A DNA stretch of 6,426 bases from Candidatus Caldarchaeum sp. GTDB taxonomy: Archaea; Thermoproteota; Nitrososphaeria_A; Caldarchaeales; Caldarchaeaceae. A program made the position numbers and the translations under genes. Of this stretch, positions 1 to 5,721 are shown piece by piece; the stretch's first letter is position 1, and each line of letters opens with the position of its first letter. The stretch spans positions 1-6,426 of the forward strand of contig JANWZU010000127.1 of assembly GCA_025054795.1 (NCBI GenBank). Reading direction: 5' to 3'. Below the pieces are notes generated by a model. It worked only from the letters and a program-made list of their open reading frames with translations. It ran no database searches and had not been told where the DNA came from.

Positions 1-603
1 CAACGCCGTGAAAGCTCCTCTAGCCGCCGGCAACGGCGTCAACTCCTCCCACACATCTCTCCTGACGTTGTAGCCGTAGCAGCTCCTTAAAGCTCTCCAA
101 CCTCTGTCATAGCCGCCCAGCAGGTAGACCACTCCATCCAAGTAGACCAAGCCGACGTGGTGTAGCGGAGCCGGCAGAGGCGTAAGCTCACGCCACCGCT
201 TTGTTTCGACGCTGTATGAGAAGAAGCCTGCTGAAGCGTCGCCGTTGGCTTTCAACCCGCCTGCTAGGTAGAGGCTGTTTTCGGAGGAGACCATCGCAAC
301 TTCGGTCAGCTCGACGGGTAGAGGTGTTTCGACTACCCAGCGTGGCTGTGCGGGTGTTGTCGTAGTAGGTGTTGCGGGGGTGGCGGCTGTGGTTGTCGTC
401 GGCGTCTGAGTTGTTTGCGCGGCTGTGGGGCTTGACGTGATTATGGTTTCAACCACGGAAGTCGTCTGTGTTCTGGTCGTGGTCTCTGAGGGCCTCTGCT
501 CCAGACGTGGTTGGGCTGTGAAGAAGGCGAGGTAAAGCGCCCCCGCTCCCGCCCCAGCTGCAATCAACCCGACGGCCTCTCTTCTCCTCAAAACACCTTG
601 CAC
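1..603 (-). CDS. Kelch-repeat surface protein with Tat-like signal anchor (3' part outside window)
   Basis: The minus strand is open from the window edge to a GTG at 603, giving 201 codons without a stop; the C-terminus lies outside. An in-frame stop lies seven codons above the GTG, and an AT-rich box about 27 bases upstream fits a leaderless start there; a TTG at 591 is the alternative. Residues 6-28 read as a twin-arginine-like signal, RRREAVGL followed by a Gly/Ala-rich hydrophobic stretch, with no lipobox Cys, so it may stay as a membrane anchor. Residues 35-88 are a Thr/Pro/Ala-rich linker. Kelch-type repeats follow: one at about 102-145 (Gly-Gly at 115-116, Trp137), one at about 149-190 (Gly-Gly at 163-164, Trp185), and a third just beginning. 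Kelch propellers are binding or, more rarely, catalytic folds; no ligand can be inferred. It probably faces outside the cell. It diverges from the four-helix protein at 653. Confidence 0.82.
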   Translation of the reverse strand, partial: MQGVLRRREAVGLIAAGAGAGALYLAFFTAQPRLEQRPSETTTRTQTTSVVETIITSSPTAAQTTQTPTTTTAATPATPTTTTPAQPRWVVETPLPVELTEVAMVSSENSLYLAGGLKANGDASAGFFSYSVETKRWRELTPLPAPLHHVGLVYLDGVVYLLGGYDRGWRALRSCYGYNVRRDVWEELTPLPAARGAFTAL

Positions 604-624
604 TGGAATGTGGCTCGGTAGTTG

Positions 625-634
625 TTAAATATTT
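625..634. promoter_or_regulatory. Shared AT-rich box of a divergent promoter
   Basis: TTAAATATTT is the only AT-rich block in the 49-base gap between two divergent GTG starts. Its core AAATATTT (627-634) is a perfect palindrome, so it can be read as a TATA box on either strand. It lies about 25 bases from the plus-strand GTG at 653 and about 27 from the minus-strand GTG at 603, the spacing expected for leaderless archaeal transcripts. One TBP site may therefore serve both genes. A second AT-rich patch near 638-646 is a weaker candidate. Confidence 0.6.
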
Positions 635-652
635 GCCGAATAAAACCAACAC

Positions 653-1135
653 GTGTCGAAGACAACCGTGCTGGATTACAGAAGCGTTTCCCGGATGTTT
701 CTGAGGCTGAGCTTGGTCAACGCCGCCGCCGCATGCGTCTTCACGGCTCCCGTGCTCGTCCCAAGCCTCGCCTTCCCGATTCTGCTTACCCAGTGGGGCG
801 CCGTCTACATGGTGCTGGGATACTTCAGCTTCCTGACATTCGGGGTGCTGGGTGCGTTGGGATGGGCTGCTGCTTACAGCATGCTCGGCCAAGAAAGACC
901 GTCATACGACAAAGCCCTAACATACCTCCAGCTCGCCACCCACATCGCATCATCCTACGGAGCCTCTGCAGCGCTCTTCGCAGGAGGCTACATAGGCGCC
1001 CGCCTAGTCTACGAAGGCCGCCCCGTCCAAGCCGTGGGAATGGCCATGGAGATAGTCGAAATCCCAGCCGGCTTTCTGATAGCGCTGGCGATAGCGAGCA
1101 CGCTGATGGGTCTTGTTAATACACTGAAAAAATAA
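653..1135 (+). CDS. Four-helix integral membrane protein, paralog A (function unknown)
   Basis: This is a 160-residue protein starting at GTG 653; the start is supported by an AT-rich box about 25 bases upstream. It has four predicted membrane helices, at about residues 16-40, 50-77, 88-117 and 130-156, with short loops and a C-terminal Lys-Lys. It is clearly homologous to the protein at 5718-6233. Over residues 12-78 I count about 32 identities in 67 ungapped positions, including LVN (21-23), APVLV (32-36), GVLG and a Trp in helix 2. Helix 3 of both has a Gln followed four residues later by a His (Gln93, His97), then Tyr-Gly. Helix 4 carries two acidic residues, Glu133 and Glu136, which is unusual in a membrane helix. 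I do not recognise the family. The conserved His and the neighbouring quinoprotein hint at a redox role, but a single His gives no bis-His heme site. The gene runs convergent to the quinoprotein gene. Confidence 0.85.
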   Translation: MSKTTVLDYRSVSRMFLRLSLVNAAAACVFTAPVLVPSLAFPILLTQWGAVYMVLGYFSFLTFGVLGALGWAAAYSMLGQERPSYDKALTYLQLATHIASSYGASAALFAGGYIGARLVYEGRPVQAVGMAMEIVEIPAGFLIALAIASTLMGLVNTLKK

Positions 1136-1139
1136 AAAA
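1127..1139 (-). terminator. T-run terminator of the quinoprotein gene
   Basis: Read on the minus strand, this is six T, one A, six T, beginning about 20 bases after the TAG stop of the quinoprotein gene. T-runs of this kind are the usual intrinsic terminators in archaea, and no hairpin is needed. The run overlaps the last codons and stop of the convergent plus-strand gene, so that gene's Lys-Lys end doubles as the other gene's terminator. I see no matching T-run on the plus strand after 1135. Confidence 0.65.
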
Positions 1140-1158
1140 TTAAGGAAAGCGGCGCCCT

Positions 1159-3369
1159 CTACCTTCGTCTAGCTCTAGCCGCCGTCGCAACCGCTCCCAC
1201 GACAGCGACTACAGCTACAGCGGCCACCAAGTAGATCCACGACGGAATAACCTCGACAGTGACTTCGGTGACCCTCGTGGTGACCACGGTCTGAACCTGA
1301 GTCTGCACACGTGTCTCAACCGCCGTCTGAATCCGTGTGACCTCGGTCCTAACGGTCTGGACAACTGTTTGCTGCACCGTCCGCTCGGCAACAACGTCAG
1401 GAAGGCCCATGCTGACGACGAAGCCGGACAAGGCTGTTGGAGCCCAGAAGCCGGGCAATGGGTTGGACACGGGGAAGAGAACCCTCACTTTACCGTCGGC
1501 GGTCGTGGCTATCGAAGGCTGCACCATCACAGGCCCGGCGATTATTATGCGTCTAATCTCAGCTCCGTTGTCGGCGTCGTAGACCCTGACTGTGCCGTCG
1601 TTGAAGGTGGCGAACACCAATCCGTTAGATGTTGTTAGACCTCCTCTGTAGGGAACGTCGGGGATGAAAGTGTTCCAGACAACACGGCCGGTGGCTACGT
1701 CGATGGCGTAGAGCGTCGTGTTTGTAGGCTGAGCCGGCAGGCTTGTGAAGGCGATCCCCCACCCCTGCGGCCAGCCGGTTCCCGGACCGACGTTGGCAAG
1801 CGTGAAAGCGCTGGGGCTGTTGTACACGGCGACGAACAGCCTGTTTCTGGTGGGGTCGTAGGCTGGGTCGCTCTCAAGCGATCCTGTCGCAGGCGGGTTC
1901 TGGTAGAAGGCTCCTCGTCTCCTTAGGTAGTCGGCGTCGGCCGTCCATTCTCCCTGCCAATTCCAGCTCATGTCCCTTGGGTCGAGCGGGTTGAGGAACT
2001 TTGCGTACTTAGAGGGCTTTACACCGTATCGTGGGTCTCCTCCGCTCCTAGCCGGGTCCCACGGGTTGAACGCCCACAGAAGAGAGCCGTCGTTAGCGTT
2101 CAGAGCAAACACAACAGCAGATTTACACCCCTTAATTACCGCATCCCGTCGCTGGCCGCCTATCGTGACGTCCTTCAGGAATATCACGCTCCATGCACAG
2201 TCCCAGTCCCACAGGTCATGAGCCACTGTCTGAACGCCCCACAGAGGCTGGCCGTTTTCTATGTTAAAAGCGAGTATTGATGCGCTCCAGAGGTTAGGCC
2301 CGGGCCTGAAGGTTGCGTTCCAGTCGGGGCTCGCTTGGTTAGTCCCCACAAAGACAATGCCTCTATCTTCGTCGACTGCGTATGCGCCTCCCCATCCAGC
2401 TCCTGCGCCTGCGTAGCTAACCCTCTCGTTCGGATATCGTTCGACAAACCTTCTGAATCCCCAGTCGTCGTACAGCAGCTGCCGCTTCTGCTCAGCCGGC
2501 AAAGTCTTAATGTTTACAAGCTTCTCACCATCCCATATCCACGCTCCACGCATCTGGTCAACCATCTTCATCGTCCACTCAGGGTCGCTGCCGTCCTGAG
2601 GGGGAATGATAAACGTCCGCCAGATCATCTGAGGATCGCCACGCCTCTCAAGCCAAGGCTTCAAATCAACGCCGACAAAGAAACCTCGTCCAGCCCCCTG
2701 TCCTTCGGAGACACCGGCGCCAATGACCATTATTTTCTTACTTGTATCTATAACGAAGCTTGGAGTAGACAAATCGTAGACTCCACGGTTTCCCGGCACA
2801 CCTGCTAAATAATCTGTGGAGAAGATTGTCCAGTTCAGTCTTATATCTCCTGTGAAGACGTCTAACGCAAAAAGGTACCAGTAGTTTGTCCCAATGAAAA
2901 GGTAGGGCCTGCCGTCAAGCTCAATTATGTGGATTTGGTGGAAATGGCCTCTTAGCGCTCCTACCTGCCATGGTGCTCCTTTCATCATGGTATCGCCAAG
3001 AGCCGCTGGAGGCGGTATATCTCTGGTCCACAGCGTTCTGCCTGTAGCTGCATCTACAGCGTAGGCACGATGCCAATTTGTGACAAAATAGACAACGCCT
3101 TTGTACACGAGCGGTGTATGAATTACTCCTTCAGAACCAGAAAGGAACACACCCGTCGGGGAGGCAGGTATCGGGAAAACCCACTTTACTTCCAAGAACC
3201 TAACATTTTCTTTGTTCAGCTCCTTCTGTGGACTCCAGTTCCAGTTGCCTGGAACGCTGTTGTAGTATGCCCAGTCTACTGCTTGCTGTTGCGCCAAAGC
3301 CACGGGCACCACTAGAAGCGTTGTCAAGACAGCGGCTGCGGATATTGACAAAATTTTTTCTAAATTCAT
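1159..3369 (-). CDS. Membrane-anchored PQQ-dependent dehydrogenase-like beta-propeller (quinoprotein)
   Basis: This 736-residue protein is probably extracytoplasmic. Residues 1-26 are a Sec signal with likely cleavage after Ala-Leu-Ala. Residues 30-655 form a quinoprotein propeller, with W-motif blades such as AYAVDAATGRTLW (102-114), FALNANDGSLLW (421-432) and LYAIDVATGRVVW (553-565). The nearest family by eye is the membrane glucose dehydrogenase / quinoprotein alcohol dehydrogenase group: QTVxHDLWDxD at 380-390 includes the catalytic-Asp equivalent Asp388, Trp326 matches the floor Trp, and Lys416 matches the PQQ-contacting Lys of glucose dehydrogenase. Oddities: the metal-binding Asn position appears to be Gln345, the metal-binding Glu position looks like Gln224 or is shifted to Glu222, and there is no vicinal Cys pair (only Cys391 and Cys415). 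No heme c motif is present. Residues 661-708 form a Val/Thr/Gln stalk, then a membrane helix (711-731) and a terminal Arg cluster. The substrate is unknown, and PQQ use is probable rather than certain. It has its own promoter. Confidence 0.88.
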   Translation of the reverse strand: MNLEKILSISAAAVLTTLLVVPVALAQQQAVDWAYYNSVPGNWNWSPQKELNKENVRFLEVKWVFPIPASPTGVFLSGSEGVIHTPLVYKGVVYFVTNWHRAYAVDAATGRTLWTRDIPPPAALGDTMMKGAPWQVGALRGHFHQIHIIELDGRPYLFIGTNYWYLFALDVFTGDIRLNWTIFSTDYLAGVPGNRGVYDLSTPSFVIDTSKKIMVIGAGVSEGQGAGRGFFVGVDLKPWLERRGDPQMIWRTFIIPPQDGSDPEWTMKMVDQMRGAWIWDGEKLVNIKTLPAEQKRQLLYDDWGFRRFVERYPNERVSYAGAGAGWGGAYAVDEDRGIVFVGTNQASPDWNATFRPGPNLWSASILAFNIENGQPLWGVQTVAHDLWDWDCAWSVIFLKDVTIGGQRRDAVIKGCKSAVVFALNANDGSLLWAFNPWDPARSGGDPRYGVKPSKYAKFLNPLDPRDMSWNWQGEWTADADYLRRRGAFYQNPPATGSLESDPAYDPTRNRLFVAVYNSPSAFTLANVGPGTGWPQGWGIAFTSLPAQPTNTTLYAIDVATGRVVWNTFIPDVPYRGGLTTSNGLVFATFNDGTVRVYDADNGAEIRRIIIAGPVMVQPSIATTADGKVRVLFPVSNPLPGFWAPTALSGFVVSMGLPDVVAERTVQQTVVQTVRTEVTRIQTAVETRVQTQVQTVVTTRVTEVTVEVIPSWIYLVAAVAVVAVVGAVATAARARRR
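1246..1389 (-). other. Stalk region of the quinoprotein: Val/Thr repeat with coiled-coil spacing
   Basis: This encodes residues 661-708 of the quinoprotein, between the propeller and the C-terminal membrane helix. Val or Ile occurs at 665, 669, 673, 677, 680, 684, 688, 692, 696, 700, 703 and 707. The steps are mostly four with occasional three, on a background of Thr, Gln, Arg and Glu. This is the spacing of 11- or 15-residue repeats in right-handed coiled coils, not the period of two expected for a beta strand. It probably raises the propeller above the membrane and may oligomerise it. Confidence 0.6.
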
Positions 3370-3390
3370 ATTTTCTTTATGGGCTGGACC

Positions 3391-3399
3391 CTATATAAA
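3391..3399 (-). promoter_or_regulatory. TATA box of the quinoprotein gene
   Basis: The minus strand reads TTTATATAG, preceded by an A-run. Its centre is about 26 bases upstream of the ATG at 3369. The spacing suggests that transcription starts at or next to the ATG, giving a leaderless mRNA, and no Shine-Dalgarno sequence lies before the ATG. The box sits in the 49-base gap after the stop of the short-chain dehydrogenase gene, so the quinoprotein gene can be transcribed on its own even if some readthrough occurs. Confidence 0.75.
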
Positions 3400-3418
3400 T
3401 TTTTTAGTTCCGCCAATT

Positions 3419-4225
3419 TTAGTGTTTGTTTATCTTGGCTCTGGGTTTTGGTGCTCCTTTTTCGACGAAGCGGTACATGAAAGGCAGCGTGTTGACGAGG
3501 TAGACTGCGCTCCAGTAGTATGCGGGAACTATTTTGACGCCGCCTCCGTTCTCAGCCGCCGAAACTATCGCTTTAGCCACTTTTTCAGGCTTGATGACGG
3601 GCCCTATGGGTCGGCCGCCTCGGGAGTTGACGCTGGGGTTGTTGAAGAAAGGCGTGTCAACCGAGCCGGGGCAGACGGCGGCCACACGTATGTTGTGCTT
3701 CTTCAGCTCCATGTCAAGCCCTCTTGACAACACGGTGACAGCCGACTTAACTGCGCAGTAGAGGCTCATGCTCGGAACCGTGATGAACCCTGCCACCGAT
3801 GAGACGTTCACAATCCTGCCGAATTTTTGCTTGAGCATGTGCGGCAGCGCAGCCTCTATGAAATAGACAACGCCCATCAAGTTAACCTTGACCTGAGTTT
3901 CAACCTCGTCGAGGCTGATGTCTTTAAACTCTCCGTAAAGCCCTACTCCGGCGTTGTTGACAAGCACGTCAAGACGTCCAAACTCCTCAACCGTATCCCC
4001 GACGGCTGCGAACACCTGCTCCTTCTCAGACACGTCGCATCTGACGGGCTTGAACCTGCCGCCAAGCGATGCAGCCTCCTCGCCGACTTTATTCAACTCA
4101 TCAAGGCGCCTCGCTACGCCAACGACCGTTGAGCCACGTTTAGCGAACTCAAGAGCCGCAGCCCTACCGATGCCGCTGGAGGCCCCTGTCACCAGCACAA
4201 CCCGGTCGCTGCGATTGCTTGGCAT
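3419..4225 (-). CDS. Short-chain dehydrogenase/reductase, classical type
   Basis: A 268-residue cytoplasmic NAD(P)-dependent oxidoreductase with a Rossmann fold. Visible motifs are the cofactor loop TGASSGIG (13-20), Asp64-Val65 after strand three, NNAG (90-93), and the catalytic set Asn115, Ser143, Tyr156 and Lys160 (YCAVK), followed by PG (about 186-187) and a Thr needed in nicotinamide binding. Arg39-Arg40 after the second strand favours NADP(H). The C-terminus has a hydrophobic, aromatic stretch (about 239-255) and a basic tail, which may touch the membrane. Such proteins reduce or oxidise carbonyl/alcohol groups; the substrate cannot be read from sequence. The ATG at 4225 is set by a TATA-like box about 26 bases upstream. 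The gene lies just before the quinoprotein gene on the same strand, so a linked alcohol/aldehyde pathway is possible but unproven. Confidence 0.93.
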   Translation of the reverse strand: MPSNRSDRVVLVTGASSGIGRAAALEFAKRGSTVVGVARRLDELNKVGEEAASLGGRFKPVRCDVSEKEQVFAAVGDTVEEFGRLDVLVNNAGVGLYGEFKDISLDEVETQVKVNLMGVVYFIEAALPHMLKQKFGRIVNVSSVAGFITVPSMSLYCAVKSAVTVLSRGLDMELKKHNIRVAAVCPGSVDTPFFNNPSVNSRGGRPIGPVIKPEKVAKAIVSAAENGGGVKIVPAYYWSAVYLVNTLPFMYRFVEKGAPKPRAKINKH

Positions 4226-4246
4226 GGTTTTCCAAAAGCCTCAAAG

Positions 4247-4257
4247 GGTTTTTAACC
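4247..4257 (-). promoter_or_regulatory. TATA-like box of the short-chain dehydrogenase gene
   Basis: The minus strand reads GGTTAAAAACC, centred about 26 bases upstream of the ATG at 4225. Nothing resembling a ribosome binding site precedes the ATG, so a leaderless transcript is likely. Confidence 0.6.
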
Positions 4258-4325
4258 TTTTTCGTGAAAATAGTCTGCGTCTTTCCTGTTTTTGCTGTGA
4301 GAGTATTTGGAGTTGATGTAGGGAG

Positions 4326-4338
4326 TTAAAGTAAATAA
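4326..4338 (+). promoter_or_regulatory. TATA box of the four-gene operon
   Basis: TTAAAGTAAATAA lies upstream of the operon; the TAAATAA part is centred about 26 bases before the ATG at 4361. This spacing favours ATG 4361 over the in-frame TTG at 4352, which would be only about 17 bases away. The 135-base divergent gap 4226-4360 holds this box and the dehydrogenase box, with no other clear element. Confidence 0.65.
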
Positions 4339-4360
4339 GGCAGCATACTTTTTGACCGTC

Positions 4361-5206
4361 ATGGCTAGAAGCCCGCTGGTCAAGCTTGGTATACCGATAG
4401 TTATTGTGGTGATAGCAATCGGTTTAGGAGTTACTTTCCTCGTATCGCAGCCAAGCCAGCCAACGCCGACTCCGACAACCACCCCGATGCCAACACCAAC
4501 CCCAACCCCGACTCAGACAGTCACAACATCCCCTCAGCAGACCACGCCCGTCCAGACCACACCTCAAACCACCGTCACAACTCCTGTTCAAACAACTCCG
4601 CAGGCCACAACAACACCTGCTTTCCCAGTCAACCTACGCAGCTTCTTCAGCACATATCTCCAAGACATCACACGCCGAGACGTAAGCGCCGTAGTCGACA
4701 AATACACAGGAACCTCGGTGGCCGTGTGGGGAGGTAGGTCGGGCGGTCTAGGCGGAACCTACAGAGGACAGGGAAACATCAGAATACTGTACATAACGGC
4801 ACTAGGAACGGCTAAAACAATAGAGTTTAAGGAGTTAAGCTTCCGGGAGAGAGTAGAGGGTGAAACGGGAATTATTGAAAGCGAGCAGGAGATGAGCGGA
4901 GACTCGGATATTCTTGGAAAATTCAACGGAAAGATAAAGATGGTTTTGAAGGTCAACGTAGTAAACAACAAGCCCGTAATCGTCGAGGAGAACTGGGACT
5001 TTGTTGAATTCACCTATGAGAGGACTGGGGGTGCTACTACGTTTCCGCAGTGGGCCGACGTCAAAGCCGGACGGCCTGTAGCTCTCGAACCCAGCCGAAG
5101 CTTCAAAGACCTTGCATGGTTCTTGAGCGACTACTTCGCCTTAACGGTCTACGCGGCTGTAGCCGTGGTAGCGGTCATGGCTGTGATGGCTGCTCGAAGA
5201 AGGTGA
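4361..5206 (+). CDS. Surface protein anchored at both ends with probable NTF2/SnoaL-like domain
   Basis: A 281-residue protein. Residues 9-29 are an N-terminal membrane helix. Residues 31-87 are a Pro/Thr/Gln linker made of PT repeats (34-50) and TTP/VQTTP repeats (60-86), probably extended and possibly glycosylated. Residues 90-225 form a compact alpha+beta domain. Its pattern of FFSTYLQDITRRDVSAVVDKY, an aromatic/Gly turn GTYRGQGNI, and long alternating strands ending in NWDFVEFTYE resembles SnoaL/NTF2-like folds; this is fold recognition by eye. Residues 258-278 are a second membrane helix, followed by Arg-Arg-Arg. With positive ends inside, the domain would face outside. No catalytic residues can be assigned. 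The last helix shares the run AAVAVVAV with the tail of the quinoprotein at 1159-3369. It is the first gene of the operon, and its stop overlaps the next start by four bases. Confidence 0.8.
   Translation: MARSPLVKLGIPIVIVVIAIGLGVTFLVSQPSQPTPTPTTTPMPTPTPTPTQTVTTSPQQTTPVQTTPQTTVTTPVQTTPQATTTPAFPVNLRSFFSTYLQDITRRDVSAVVDKYTGTSVAVWGGRSGGLGGTYRGQGNIRILYITALGTAKTIEFKELSFRERVEGETGIIESEQEMSGDSDILGKFNGKIKMVLKVNVVNNKPVIVEENWDFVEFTYERTGGATTFPQWADVKAGRPVALEPSRSFKDLAWFLSDYFALTVYAAVAVVAVMAVMAARRR
4460..4618 (+). repeat. Low-complexity Pro/Thr/Gln linker coding repeat
   Basis: This encodes residues 34-86 of the first operon gene. The first part consists of six-base CCNACN-like units giving Pro-Thr repeats, and the second of variants of a Val-Gln-Thr-Thr-Pro unit. 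Codon choice varies between units, so the repeat is kept at protein level rather than being a fresh DNA slippage product. Confidence 0.7.
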
Positions 5207-5721
5207 ACGCTGTGGACAGCTTAAAAACCTCCAAGCTTTTTTTCATAGTAGGGCTTGTAAACGGCTTCGTAGCCCTCGCCGCAACCTCTCTCATCCTCTT
5301 CCCCGACCTCAGGCTCGCAGCAGGCCCCGGCTCAATCCTAACCCACAACGTTGACGTATGGCCCGGCGGCTGGGGCTGGGTGTCCTACTACATCCTACTG
5401 ATTGTGGGTGTTTGCGGAGCCTTCATATGGTCTCTGTCATACTTTCTGCTCAAGTCTTTGTTTGGGGTGGAGAAGACTCCTACAGCTCTTTCAGCCGGTT
5501 CGCTTGTCCTTTACGAGGTCGGCGTCTTGATGACTGTCGCTCTGACGGCCTACGTCGGTTTGGAGGGCGGTAGGTTTGTGGCTGACGGCGGCTCGCCAAT
5601 CGTCGTCACCGCCTTGATAGGATGGGCTGTAATACCCACAGGAGCCGGAGTCGGTTTAGCGCTTCTCGGAACGCTTCTCGGATTGGTTAACCTTGTGCTG
5701 GCTGTGGCTAGAAGACGATGA
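5203..5721 (+). CDS. Four-helix integral membrane protein, paralog B (function unknown)
   Basis: A 172-residue protein. The start is taken as the GTG at 5203, whose GTGA overlaps the previous stop by four bases, matching the next two junctions; a GTG at 5212 is the alternative. An upstream in-frame ATG at 5050 would add 51 residues lying wholly inside the previous gene and is rejected. Four membrane helices lie at about 12-34, 57-86, 97-121 and 131-168, ending in Arg-Arg-Arg. It shares with its neighbour C the LVN in helix 1 (18-20), WPGxW (53-57), a Gly-x-x-x-Trp turn in helix 2, and in helix 4 ALIGWAVIPTG against ALISWAVIPIG. Unlike A and C it has Tyr104-Glu105 where they have the helix-3 His, and a longer helix 1-2 loop containing His48. 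I do not recognise the family. It probably acts with C and the anchored proteins of the operon. Confidence 0.82.
   Translation: MNAVDSLKTSKLFFIVGLVNGFVALAATSLILFPDLRLAAGPGSILTHNVDVWPGGWGWVSYYILLIVGVCGAFIWSLSYFLLKSLFGVEKTPTALSAGSLVLYEVGVLMTVALTAYVGLEGGRFVADGGSPIVVTALIGWAVIPTGAGVGLALLGTLLGLVNLVLAVARRR

Noticed and set aside
449..892. Minus-strand open frame of 147 codons
   Set aside because: It overlaps the kelch gene start in another frame and opposes paralog A. Its composition (His, Gln, Arg, Cys rich) is that of a shadow frame, and it has no promoter or motif.
2335..2808. Plus-strand open frame of 157 codons opposite the quinoprotein gene
   Set aside because: It lies wholly inside the well-supported quinoprotein gene, with no recognisable domain and no promoter; it is a shadow of the minus-strand coding sequence.
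4352..4360. TTG at 4352 as the start of the first operon gene
   Set aside because: It is only about 17 bases from the TATA box, whereas ATG 4361 is about 26 bases away like the other promoters in the window.
4252..4482. Minus-strand open frame of 76 codons across the operon promoter
   Set aside because: It covers the promoter and start of the anchored surface protein, and its hydrophobic look comes from the complement of the Pro/Thr linker.
5050..5202. ATG at 5050 as the start of paralog B
   Set aside because: It would put 51 extra residues, rich in Arg/Cys and unlike the paralogs, entirely inside the previous gene. The GTG at 5203 gives the same 4-base overlap as the other junctions and a normal family length.
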